Part shown: positions 9,040 to 17,352 of the stretch, piece by piece
How positions within the stretch are numbered: the stretch's first letter is position 1
Layout: every line of letters begins with the position of its first letter
Source of the DNA: Akkermansiaceae bacterium UBA2381
Lineage (GTDB): Bacteria > Verrucomicrobiota > Verrucomicrobiia > Verrucomicrobiales > DEV007
DNA: 64,000 nt
Assembly: GCA_002344215.1 (NCBI GenBank)
Contig: DDSV01000018.1
Coordinates: 84,234-148,233 of the forward strand
Direction of reading: 5' to 3'
Translations under genes and position numbers: made by a program
Notes under the pieces: generated by a model
Databases searched by the model: none
Told to the model about the DNA's origin: nothing
Seen by the model: the letters and a program-made list of their open reading frames with translations, nothing else

Positions 9040-9085
9040 AAGAGGAGGGTAAAAAAGGAGGGAGGAGGATCGCGCCCCGGGTAAA

Positions 9086-9496
9086 TTATTTCCTGGCGAA
9101 GGGCAGAACGATCCAGAGCAGCCCGTTTTCCTGTTTCGCGGTGACGCGGTTACGGTTCACCTCGACCGGGAGATCAATCTCTCTTCCGAAGCGCCCGCAT
9201 TCAATCTCCATCGTCAGGACCTGCCGGCACTGGCTTGAGGTGTCTCGGGTTGGCAGAGGGGGGTGGCGCTCACCCGAGATGCGGAGGCGATCCGAAAATA
9301 CTTCGACGCTGATCTCGGACTTTTCGACACCGGCAAGGTCCACCCACACCTCGAAACGATCATCATAACGATAGGCAGTGATGTCAGGCTGCCATCCCTG
9401 CATGGATTGGAAGCCGGAAAAATGAAGACTGTTGAGATCGTGGACGACCTCGCCCATTCTGCCTATCATGCGGGTGAGACGAATCTTTCGTGGCAT
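9086..9496 (-). CDS. Small heat-shock protein (Hsp20/alpha-crystallin)
   Basis: ATP-independent holdase chaperone that binds unfolding proteins as an oligomer. The alpha-crystallin domain spans about residues 38-134, with the typical WQPDITAYRYDDRFEVWVDLAG entry strand, SVEVFSDRLRISGER, and a C-terminal ENGLLWIVLPF strand. The 136-aa product starts at the ATG at 9496; the longer frame depends on a TTG. The usual C-terminal IXI tail motif is not obvious. It lies 46 bp upstream of lon on the same strand. No CIRCE element was seen upstream. Confidence 0.88.
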   Translation of the reverse strand: MPRKIRLTRMIGRMGEVVHDLNSLHFSGFQSMQGWQPDITAYRYDDRFEVWVDLAGVEKSEISVEVFSDRLRISGERHPPLPTRDTSSQCRQVLTMEIECGRFGREIDLPVEVNRNRVTAKQENGLLWIVLPFARK

Positions 9497-9701
9497 AGTG
9501 ACAAGCGTAAGGGGGAACGGCGTAAGTTTCAAGAAGCCCTCCGGGCAATCCGGAATTGAATTCGGCGCATTGAGGTATTCTCCTCAGGTTTTTCTTGGAG
9601 TTGGCGCGGGATCATGAGATTCTTCTCAGCCCATGGATTCCCAATCGGGCGCGTCTCGATCAGACCGTCCCGGAGCAACCCGCCAACCAGAAAAAAGTCT
9701 C

Positions 9702-11198
9702 ATGAAACACCGGTCACTCCTCCCGGCCGCCCTCGCCTGCCTCCTCAGTTTCTCCTTCGGGGCTCCCGGCAGCCCGCTCCAGGCGCAGGAAAAATTGAAC
9801 TTCATCTTTATCGTGGCCGACGACCTCGGTTATATGGATGTGGGATTTAACAATCCGGACACCTTTTACGAGACACCGAATCTCGATTCCCTCGCCGCGA
9901 GCGGAATGGTCTTCACCGACTTCTATGCCGCTTCGCCGGTCTGTTCCCCGACCCGAGGCAGTATCCTGACAGGCAAATACCCGGCCCGGACCAACACCAC
10001 CAATTTTTCCAGCGGGCAACGCAATGGCAAATTCGGGGCAGCGGCTTTTGAGAATCAGATTGCTCCCGAAGAGGTGACCCTGGCTGAAGCTCTCAAGGAA
10101 AACGGCTACCGCACCTTCTTTGCAGGCAAATGGCATCTCGGCGGCGCCGGGGCAAGCCCCACCGACAACGGTTTTGATATCAACCGCGGTGGCGGAGAGA
10201 ACGGGTTCCCCCGCAGTTACTTTTCTCCCTTCAAGAATATCGAGAATCTCCCCGCCGGCCCCGAAGGAGAATACCTCACCACCCGCCTCGCCGAAGAGGC
10301 CTCCGATTTCCTCACCGAAGCGGCCCGCGGGACCGATCCCTTTCTGCTCTACCTCTCCTTCTACAGCGTCCATGTGCCCCTCCAGGCACCAAAGGAACTG
10401 ATCGAAAAATACGAAAAGAAGGCGGAGAAGCTCGGCCTCGCTGACGAGTCCGGCAATTTCGACGCGGGTCGGGAGCGCCAGGTCTGGCCGGGAACGCAGG
10501 AACCGAGGGCGGTCCGGATCAGGCAGAACGAGCCGGTCTACGCCGCGATGGTGGAGAGTCTCGACAGTGCCGTGGGCCGCGTTCTCCAGCAACTCGATGC
10601 CCTCAACCTGCGCGACAAAACGGCGGTCATTTTCACTTCCGACAACGGAGGCTTATCGACCGCCGAGGGAAGTCCCACCTCGAATCTTCCGCTGCGTGGA
10701 GGCAAAGGCTGGATCTACGAGGGCGGCATCCGCGAACCTCTCGCGATCCGCTGGCCGGGGGTGACCGCAGCCGGGACCCGATGCACCGTTCCGGCGATCA
10801 GCACGGATTTCTACCCGACGATGCTGGAGATGGCGGGCCTTCCCGCGAAACCCGACCAGACCCTCGACGGGAAAAGTTTTGTCAGCCTCCTCAGGAATCC
10901 CTTCGCCAAGTTCGACCGCGGACCGATCTTTTTTCATTATCCCCACTACTCCAATCAGGGAGGGTTCCCCGCCAGCGCGGTTCGGAGAGGGGAATACAAA
11001 CTGATTCAGGATCTCGAGGACGGAGCCTACGAACTCTACAATCTCGAGTCTGACAAAAGTGAACACAACAACCTCGAGCAGCTCGAAAGCGGAATCGTCG
11101 AGGAGCTCTCCGAACTGCTCAAGGACTGGAGGAAGGAAGTCGCCGCGAAACCTCTGCAACGGAAGCCGGAAGGCGGACCCGAGCCTCCGGCGCTCTAA
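9702..11198 (+). CDS. Secreted sulfatase (alkaline phosphatase superfamily)
   Basis: Hydrolyses sulfate esters, probably on polysaccharides. Starting at the internal ATG at 9702 gives a clean signal peptide (LLPAALACLLSFSF, cleavage near LQAQ). Metal-binding D40/D41 (IVADDLGYMD) and the activation motif CSPTRGSILTG are present; C81 would be converted to formylglycine. Later conserved pieces include GKWHLGG, the HVPLQAP loop and FTSDNGG. At about 498 aa it matches S1 family arylsulfatases. No formylglycine-generating enzyme is in the window. The substrate cannot be told from sequence. Its stop overlaps the convergent gene at 11195 by four bases. Confidence 0.95.
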   Translation: MKHRSLLPAALACLLSFSFGAPGSPLQAQEKLNFIFIVADDLGYMDVGFNNPDTFYETPNLDSLAASGMVFTDFYAASPVCSPTRGSILTGKYPARTNTTNFSSGQRNGKFGAAAFENQIAPEEVTLAEALKENGYRTFFAGKWHLGGAGASPTDNGFDINRGGGENGFPRSYFSPFKNIENLPAGPEGEYLTTRLAEEASDFLTEAARGTDPFLLYLSFYSVHVPLQAPKELIEKYEKKAEKLGLADESGNFDAGRERQVWPGTQEPRAVRIRQNEPVYAAMVESLDSAVGRVLQQLDALNLRDKTAVIFTSDNGGLSTAEGSPTSNLPLRGGKGWIYEGGIREPLAIRWPGVTAAGTRCTVPAISTDFYPTMLEMAGLPAKPDQTLDGKSFVSLLRNPFAKFDRGPIFFHYPHYSNQGGFPASAVRRGEYKLIQDLEDGAYELYNLESDKSEHNNLEQLESGIVEELSELLKDWRKEVAAKPLQRKPEGGPEPPAL

Positions 11199-12163
11199 GG
11201 CGTGGGCACCACGTGGAGGAGACGGACGGTGGCGATCTGCTGCACGGGAACCTGGCGCGGCGCCTCACCTTCTCCACCGGGGATCACGAGGAGAAGGTTG
11301 ATGCTCTGTTCGCTGTAGCGAACCATGCGGTCGAGGGGATCAAAGAGAATCCGTCCGTCGATTCCGCCGCCCTGAATTTCCATCCCCGCAGGGACACTCT
11401 CTTCCGATTCGGACGCGGGCAGCGGAACGTTCCCGCTCAGCTGACCGCTCACCTCGATGTTGACACAATTGAAGTCCTCAACGTTGGCCCGGCCACGGTG
11501 GCGGTAGGTCACTTCGAAATTCAGGTTTCCCGCTCCGGCCACGGGTCGACGCCCTTCCAGCACCCAGACGTCTCCCTGCTGCACGGCCACGGTGGTGAAT
11601 CCCAGCGGGAGCGTTGAGATCAACTGTTTCAATTCGTCCGGACCGAAACGGGGAATTCCCTCCAGCGCCGGCTCCGGAGCCTCGCGGCCACCCTCGGTTG
11701 AGGAAACCACCCGCAACTTTTCGCTCAAAGTAAGGTCCACAGAACGGGCGAGCGCAGCCCGAAAATGTTTCCCCATCGGGGTCTCCTGATCCCCGGGGTT
11801 CATTGAGTTGTAGGAAAGGATTCTTCCGCCGGACCGCAATTGCACCTCGAGTCGCTCCGTTCGCCCCTTCAAGACCACGCCCTTTTTTCCGTCGACCCGG
11901 ACCCCGGCATCAAAGCGGGACTGCTGCTCAATCATCGCCTCACCCATGACGCCGGATTCCAGCTGCGTTCTCAGCTCGACCCGTGAAACAAACCGATAGG
12001 TGTGACCGGGTTCAAAGACGGGACGAACCACTTCCGGCGGAGCGGGTGCAACCGCAGGCAGGGGAAACTGCGCCAGGACCGGTTCCAAAAATAAAACCGG
12101 GACCAGGGCGCTCAGGAGGAAATAAACGATGGGGGAGAATCGCACACGAAGAGGAGACCACAT
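11195..12163 (-). CDS. Secreted protein of unknown function
   Basis: A 322-aa protein with an N-terminal hydrophobic signal (VYFLLSALVPVLFL, likely cleaved near LAQ), then a proline-rich stretch and an all-beta-looking domain beginning at FEPGHTYRFVSRVELRTQL. The pattern of regularly spaced strands resembles large lipoprotein-like or DUF6263-type periplasmic domains, but I cannot assign a family with confidence. It converges on the sulfatase gene with a four-base overlap and is divergent from the CDGSH gene, so it appears to be a single-gene unit. Confidence 0.7.
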   Translation of the reverse strand: MWSPLRVRFSPIVYFLLSALVPVLFLEPVLAQFPLPAVAPAPPEVVRPVFEPGHTYRFVSRVELRTQLESGVMGEAMIEQQSRFDAGVRVDGKKGVVLKGRTERLEVQLRSGGRILSYNSMNPGDQETPMGKHFRAALARSVDLTLSEKLRVVSSTEGGREAPEPALEGIPRFGPDELKQLISTLPLGFTTVAVQQGDVWVLEGRRPVAGAGNLNFEVTYRHRGRANVEDFNCVNIEVSGQLSGNVPLPASESEESVPAGMEIQGGGIDGRILFDPLDRMVRYSEQSINLLLVIPGGEGEAPRQVPVQQIATVRLLHVVPTP

Positions 12164-12256
12164 TTCCGCAGCGCGATCAATGGGCGAGCGAAAATCACGG
12201 GAGATCGTTCCCGCCCTTTTTCCTTCCCCTGCGCTGACACGGTGCCATAGTAACCC

Positions 12257-12496
12257 ATGCCCGAACCGAAAATTGCCGCCACCACTCCCGCCAAAGTGAC
12301 CCTCGAAGCGGGAAAGACCTACTATTTCTGCACCTGCGGCCTCTCCGCTTCCCAGCCTTATTGTGACGGATCACACAAGGGAAGCGGCTTTTCGCCGAAA
12401 CCGTTCACCGCGGAAAAGGACGGCGCCGCCTTCCTCTGTCAGTGCAAACACAGCGCGAACACCCCGTTTTGCGACGGAGCCCACTCGAAGCTCTAA
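12257..12496 (+). CDS. Tandem CDGSH iron-sulfur domain protein
   Basis: A 79-aa protein made of two small CDGSH units: CTC...YCDGSH around residues 25-39 and CQC...FCDGAH around 62-76. Each has three Cys and one His, the 3Cys-1His ligand set for a [2Fe-2S] cluster in mitoNEET-type proteins. In the second unit Ser of CDGSH is replaced by Ala, which leaves the ligands intact. Tandem bacterial CDGSH proteins are known; roles in redox or cluster transfer are proposed for the family. It stands alone and converges on the sigma-54 activator gene 7 bp away. Confidence 0.93.
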   Translation: MPEPKIAATTPAKVTLEAGKTYYFCTCGLSASQPYCDGSHKGSGFSPKPFTAEKDGAAFLCQCKHSANTPFCDGAHSKL

Positions 12497-12503
12497 AGCC
12501 CGG

Positions 12504-13928
12504 TCAGGCCCCGGCGGCCTCGCGCTTTTTGGTTCTCGCCTTCATGTACTTCAGCATCTCGGCTTTGGAGAGATGCAGCAGTTCGGCCGCTTTCTCGTCG
12601 CTCCCCGTTTCCCGGAGAGCCGTTTCGACCAGAAACTGCATGGCGAGTTCCACCGGCGACACTCCCGAGGCCTGCGCGCTGGTGAGGAAACGTTTGGCCG
12701 ACCGTTCGAGGAGAGATCCCTCATTGTCCTCGCCTCCGCCGCTCTGATCAAAGGGCAGGTCTCCGGGTAGGAGCACATTGCCCGACGCGAGCACGCAGGC
12801 GCGCTGGACCAAGTTTTCGAGTTCACGGACGTTTCCGGGCCAGTGGTAGCCTTCGAGCATTTCCACGGCTTCCTTCGAAAATTGCATGGCGCGGTTTTTC
12901 CCCATTTCGGTGCGCTTCTGGAGAAAGTATTCCGCGAGGAGCCGGACATCCTCGACGCGGCGGCGCAGCGGGGGAATGTGAATACGGACGACGTTGAGGC
13001 GATAAAAGAGATCCTCACGGAAGAGACCGTTCTCCACTTCCTCCTCGAGCCGCTTGTTGGTCGCCGCGAGGATGCGGACATCACTCTGGAGAGTCTGATT
13101 GCCGCCCACCCGTGAAAACTCCCCGCTCTGGAGGACACGGAGCAGCTTGCTCTGCACCTCGAGCGGCATGTCGCCGATCTCGTCAAGGAAAAGAGTCCCA
13201 CCATTGCATTGTTCGAAACGCCCGACCCGCTGGTTCACCGCTCCGGTGAAGGCGCCCTTCTCGTGACCGAAAAGTTCGCTCTCGAGCAGATTGCTGGGAA
13301 TGGCGGCACAGTTGATCGCGACATACTCAGACTTGGCGCGTCGGGAGAATTTGTGAATCGCGTTGGACACGACCTCCTTGCCTACCCCGCTCTCGCCGGT
13401 GATCAGGACCGGGGCATCGGCGCGGGCAACCCGGCCGATAAGCTTGTAGACATCCTGCATCGCCGGGGAACGACCGATGATGAGATCGTCGGTCGGTTGC
13501 GGAGGAATAATAGGCTCCGAATCGGAGCGATCCGCCGCCGCCTTCATCTGATCGGCTGCCTGGAGCGCCCGTTCCGCTACGGCGCGCAATTCGAAATTGA
13601 CCGACTCACGACGCAGCACATCAAAGGCACCGAGGCGCATCGATTCGATCACCGCATTCGTCGAGTGGACGAGGCCGTTCAGAATCACCATCGCATTCGG
13701 GTTCGACATGCGAATCCGCTTGAGCAGCTCGACCCCGTCGAAAGGACGCAGATTGAACTCGGCGATGAGCAGATCGGCACTGTGATCATTGAAGAGTTTC
13801 AGCGCCTCTTCAGGAGACCGGGTCGTCAAAATATGTACCATCTCGGCCTCCAGATGCCTGGCGGCCCAGTCAAGAAAGTCAGGATCGTTGTCGACAACAA
13901 CGACCGTTTGTTTTTGGGTATCTTCCAT
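12504..13928 (-). CDS. Sigma-54 activator with a non-phosphorylatable pseudo-receiver
   Basis: NtrC-like activator of sigma-54 promoters, 474 aa. The N-terminal domain has the receiver fold pattern (acidic D13/D15), but the phospho-acceptor Asp is Glu (E57 in LLIAEFNL), the switch Ser/Thr is Asn (N84) and the conserved Lys is Arg (R107). It is therefore unlikely to be controlled by phosphorylation; Glu may mimic the phosphorylated state. The AAA+ domain is intact: Walker A GESGVGKE at 178-185, canonical GAFTGA at 225-230, LFLDEIGD and the FREDLFYRLNV block. The C-terminal helix-turn-helix (KAAELLHLSKAEMLKYM) departs from the usual Fis form. No kinase is adjacent. Targets are unknown. Confidence 0.92.
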   Translation of the reverse strand: MEDTQKQTVVVVDNDPDFLDWAARHLEAEMVHILTTRSPEEALKLFNDHSADLLIAEFNLRPFDGVELLKRIRMSNPNAMVILNGLVHSTNAVIESMRLGAFDVLRRESVNFELRAVAERALQAADQMKAAADRSDSEPIIPPQPTDDLIIGRSPAMQDVYKLIGRVARADAPVLITGESGVGKEVVSNAIHKFSRRAKSEYVAINCAAIPSNLLESELFGHEKGAFTGAVNQRVGRFEQCNGGTLFLDEIGDMPLEVQSKLLRVLQSGEFSRVGGNQTLQSDVRILAATNKRLEEEVENGLFREDLFYRLNVVRIHIPPLRRRVEDVRLLAEYFLQKRTEMGKNRAMQFSKEAVEMLEGYHWPGNVRELENLVQRACVLASGNVLLPGDLPFDQSGGGEDNEGSLLERSAKRFLTSAQASGVSPVELAMQFLVETALRETGSDEKAAELLHLSKAEMLKYMKARTKKREAAGA

Positions 13929-14031
13929 ATACGGTTGAACCTGAGTGCGTCAAAAGGTCTCCTGCTCCTTCAGACGCGACGGGGGGCTTCGACTATAGCA
14001 CAATACCCTTTTTCCACTGAAAATTTAGCCC

Positions 14032-15354
14032 ATGAAATACGAGGAAATTCCTTCGGACATGTTTATCAAAAACCGCGCCCGGCTCGCCGTGTCCCTTCCG
14101 GAAAATTCCCTCGCCGTTCTCCATTCGGCCGATCTGCCCTGGCGAAGTGCCGACGGCACGATGCCCTTCATTCAGGATTCCGATCTCTTTTATCTCACCG
14201 GAATCGATCAGGAGGAGACCATCCTTCTCCTTTGCCCCGGCCACCCCGACCCCGGTCTCCGCGAAGTGCTCTTTGTTAGGGAGACCTCGGACCTCATCGC
14301 CATCTGGGAGGGACACAAGGTCACCCTGGAGGAGGCCACCAAAATCTCCGGGATCCGTAACGTCCAGTGGACGACCGAGTTCGACGCGGTCTTCCGACGC
14401 ATGGCCCGGATCAAGGACACGATTTTTCTCAATCACAACGAACACGCCCGCTCCGGCTCTCCGGTGAACTTCACTCTCGACGACCGTTTTCGGCAGTCTT
14501 GTCAGGGTCGGTATCCAGACCATCGGTATGCGCGCCTCGCCCCGCTCCTGCACCGGCTGCGAATTGAAAAGTCGGCTGAGGAGATCGCCCTGACGCAACG
14601 CGCCTGCGACATCACCGGAAAGGGTTTTGCCAGGATTCTTGGTTTTGTCAGGCCCGGCGTCCGCGAATATGAGATCGAGGCCGAGCTGCTCCACGAATTT
14701 GTGCGGCATGGCTCCCGTGGATTCGCCTATCAGCCCATCATCGCCTCCGGGGCCAACGCGAACGTGCTTCATTACATCACCAACGATCAGGTCTGTCAGG
14801 ACGGAGACCTCATCCTCCTCGATGTCGCGGCCGAGTATGCGAACTACAATTCCGACCTCACCCGGACGATTCCGGTGAACGGGAAGTTCACTCCCCGCCA
14901 GCGCGCCGTCTACGAGGCCGTCCTGCGCATCCTCCGGCTTTGCATCGAGAAACTCATTGTCCCCGGCAAACACTTTAAAAAGGAGTTCCACCCCGAGATG
15001 GCCCGCGCCCTTGAGGAGGAACTCATCGCCCTCGGTCTCCTCGACGCGGAGGTCGTCGCCGCCGAGCGCGCACAGGAGGATCTACCCGAGGAAAAACGCG
15101 CCTATCGGAAGTACATGATGCACGGCGTCTCCCACAGCCTCGGTATTGATGTCCACGACGTCACTCCCGCCGAAGCCGTCTTTGTTGAAAACATGATCGT
15201 CACCGTCGAGCCCGGCATCTACCTGCCTGAAGAAGGTTTCGGCATCCGCCTTGAGAATGATATTCTTGTCCGGCAAAGTGGAAACATCGACCTCATGGCC
15301 TCCATCCCCATCGAGCCGGATGAGATCGAGGCGCTCATGGCCGGAATTTCCTGA
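14032..15354 (+). CDS. pepP: Xaa-Pro aminopeptidase (aminopeptidase P, M24B)
   Basis: Metallopeptidase that removes the N-terminal residue from peptides with proline in second position. N-terminal AMP_N domain (about 1-130, with FYLTGIDQEE) and C-terminal pita-bread M24 domain. The dinuclear metal ligands are visible: Asp in LLDVAAEY, Asp in SDLTRTIP, His in GVSHSLGIDVHD, Glu in VEPGIYL and Glu in RLENDIL. Length (440 aa) equals E. coli PepP. It is followed after 17 bp by an enolase-superfamily gene on the same strand; together they may process peptides, if that neighbour acts on dipeptides. Confidence 0.93.
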   Translation: MKYEEIPSDMFIKNRARLAVSLPENSLAVLHSADLPWRSADGTMPFIQDSDLFYLTGIDQEETILLLCPGHPDPGLREVLFVRETSDLIAIWEGHKVTLEEATKISGIRNVQWTTEFDAVFRRMARIKDTIFLNHNEHARSGSPVNFTLDDRFRQSCQGRYPDHRYARLAPLLHRLRIEKSAEEIALTQRACDITGKGFARILGFVRPGVREYEIEAELLHEFVRHGSRGFAYQPIIASGANANVLHYITNDQVCQDGDLILLDVAAEYANYNSDLTRTIPVNGKFTPRQRAVYEAVLRILRLCIEKLIVPGKHFKKEFHPEMARALEEELIALGLLDAEVVAAERAQEDLPEEKRAYRKYMMHGVSHSLGIDVHDVTPAEAVFVENMIVTVEPGIYLPEEGFGIRLENDILVRQSGNIDLMASIPIEPDEIEALMAGIS

Positions 15355-15371
15355 CAACCCCCCCTTTAGTT

Positions 15372-16769
15372 ATGTCCATATCGAACAAAAACGCCACCAT
15401 TCGCGAAGTCGCCCTTCATTTTCTCCCCGTGGAAATGAGGGTGCCGCTCAAGTTCGGTCATCAGATCGTGGACTCCGTCACCTGTGCCCGCGCCCGCATC
15501 GTCGTCGAAGGGGCCAATGGAAAAACAGCGGTGGGCTGGGGTGAAACTCCTCTCGCTGTCGCCTGGGTCTGGCCTTCCCCGCTAGGATACGAGGAACGCC
15601 TCGAGGCGATGAAGGACTTCTCCCTCCTCATCGCAAAGACACTCAATGACTGGCGCGAGGCCGGCCACCCCATGGAACTCGGCTTTGACTTCATCGAGCA
15701 CCAGCTCCATCCCCTTCAGGATCAGTTCAATGCGAACCGTTCTCCCGATGCGGCCCTGCCCCATCTCGCTGCTCTGGTGTGCTTCTCCCTCTTCGATCTC
15801 GCCGTGCACGACGCCTACGGGCAGCTTCACGAGTGTCCCACCTACGCGACCTACCACGCTGGCTTCATGTCGCGTGATCTTGCTGATTTTATCGAACCGC
15901 TCGAGGGCATCGCCTCCTTCAAAGGCAAATATCCCGGCGACTTTCTCATCGCCAAACCCGAACTCCGTCTCCCCGTCTGGCATCTCGTCGGAGGACTCGA
16001 TCCGCTCAGCGAGGACGAACTCACCGGCAGCGAACCGAAGGACGGCTACCCTGTCATGCTCACCGACTGGATCCGCGAGGACGGGCTCGACTGCCTCAAG
16101 GTGAAGCTGCGCGGCAATGACGCGGCCTGGGACTATGACCGGCTCGCCAAGATCGGCCGGATCTCGCGTGAGATGGGAGTCACCTGGCTCACGACCGATT
16201 TCAACTGCACCGTGACCGAACCGGGCTACGTGAATGAAATCCTCGACCGGCTCAAGATCGAGGATCCTGTGACCTATCAGAAGATCCTCTACGTCGAGCA
16301 GCCCTTTCCCTACGACCTCGAAGCCAACCGAATCGACGTGCGCAGTGTCAGTGCGAGGAAGCCGCTCTTCATGGACGAGAGCGCCCACGACTGGAAGTTC
16401 GTCCGCCTCGGCCGCGAACTCGGCTGGTCAGGGGTGGCCCTCAAGACCTGCAAGACCCAGACCGGCGCCTTGCTCAGTCTCTGCTGGGCCAAGGCCCACG
16501 GCATGACCCTAATGGTGCAGGATCTCACCAACCCCATGCTCGCGCAGATTCCGCACTTCCTCCTCGCCGCGCATGCGGGGACGATCATGGGGGTGGAGTC
16601 GAACGGCATGCAGTTTTACCCGGAGGCGAGTGCGCCGGAGCGGAGGGTGCACCCGGGGCTGTTTAAGAGGCAAGAAGGTATCCTCGATGGATCAACCCTG
16701 TCGGATCGGGGGTTTGGGTACCGGGTGGAGGAGGTGGAGAGGGAGTTGCCGGGGGCGGTGTTTGGGTAG
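15372..16769 (+). CDS. Enolase-superfamily enzyme (mandelate racemase/muconate-lactonizing type)
   Basis: Metal-dependent enzyme that abstracts a proton alpha to a carboxylate. The N-terminal capping domain occupies roughly 1-160; the barrel carries KxK at 243-245 (LKVKL), metal ligands D276 (TTDFN), E309 (YVEQP) and an acidic pair D335/E336 (FMDES), and K358 (ALKTCK) on the opposite face. The two-lysine arrangement is that of the MLE/dipeptide-epimerase branch. At 465 aa it is about 100 residues longer than typical members, with an insert around 165-230. Substrate unknown; the upstream aminopeptidase P makes dipeptide epimerisation plausible but unproven. An IS remnant begins immediately after its stop. 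Confidence 0.85.
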   Translation: MSISNKNATIREVALHFLPVEMRVPLKFGHQIVDSVTCARARIVVEGANGKTAVGWGETPLAVAWVWPSPLGYEERLEAMKDFSLLIAKTLNDWREAGHPMELGFDFIEHQLHPLQDQFNANRSPDAALPHLAALVCFSLFDLAVHDAYGQLHECPTYATYHAGFMSRDLADFIEPLEGIASFKGKYPGDFLIAKPELRLPVWHLVGGLDPLSEDELTGSEPKDGYPVMLTDWIREDGLDCLKVKLRGNDAAWDYDRLAKIGRISREMGVTWLTTDFNCTVTEPGYVNEILDRLKIEDPVTYQKILYVEQPFPYDLEANRIDVRSVSARKPLFMDESAHDWKFVRLGRELGWSGVALKTCKTQTGALLSLCWAKAHGMTLMVQDLTNPMLAQIPHFLLAAHAGTIMGVESNGMQFYPEASAPERRVHPGLFKRQEGILDGSTLSDRGFGYRVEEVERELPGAVFG

Positions 16770-16773
16770 CTAC

Positions 16774-17288
16774 CAAACAGTTCATCGACGATTTCAGAGA
16801 TGGCGGGAGGAAGGGTTCTCCGGGGATCTTCTCGTTGCCCTCGCCCAGGGTCTGCGAAAACGGGAAGGGATCAATCTTGAGGAATGCTTCAGGCAATAGT
16901 TGACGGCAATGGTCTTCCCATCGCCGGAAGGACAGAAAGCGCTTCGCTGGCTGAAGTGACTCTGATCGAAGGCACTCTCGAATGCCTCTGGGTGTCTGGG
17001 TATCCCAACCGTCTCCTCGGGGATAAAGCCCGCTACAGTGATCCGCTTGACCGGGCATTCTCGGAAGGATACGGAACCGAGATGATTGCACCCAACCGGA
17101 GCAATCGCATCCGTCAGACACAGGATGGGAGACCGCTCCGCCGATACAAACGACGTTGGAAGGTCAAACGGCATTTTGCCTGTCCCCACAACTTCCGACC
17201 TCTCGTTGTCCGATGGGAATATCATGCTGAAAACTTCACAGCACTCTTCAACCTTGGTTGCGCTCTGATTCTCCTCAGACAAATATGA
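16774..17288 (+). pseudogene. IS5-family transposase remnant (truncated, frameshifted, internally deleted)
   Basis: Two pieces of one DDE transposase in different frames. The left piece (16774-16899) encodes YQTVHRRFQRWREEGFSG...INLEECF, matching the N-terminal part of IS5 transposases. The right piece (16884-17288) encodes AIVDGNGLPIAG through SNRIRQTQDGRPLRRYKRRW to the C-terminus VRWEYHAENF. The join lacks the stretch that should follow LEECF, including the first catalytic Asp region. The N-terminal 40-50 residues are also missing, and no terminal inverted repeats were found. It is dead and abuts the enolase-superfamily stop codon. Confidence 0.85.
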
Positions 17289-17352
17289 GATAACTTCCAA
17301 GGAGTCGATCACCCTCTGCTCGAGAGTCCGATTCGGGATCCCGGATACGCGA

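Noticed and set aside
7237..9084. 615-aa open frame on the plus strand opposite lon
   Set aside because: It mirrors the lon gene in a GC-rich genome and shows no family resemblance. Lon on the other strand is unmistakable.
9571..9586. TGAGG-N6-CCTCA inverted repeat upstream of hsp20 as a heat-shock operator
   Set aside because: Short and unlike CIRCE or ROSE elements. It is equally close to the divergent sulfatase gene, so its role cannot be supported.
13993..14991. 332-aa minus-strand frame over the aminopeptidase P gene
   Set aside because: Antisense to a complete M24 peptidase with all metal ligands; no conserved motifs of its own.
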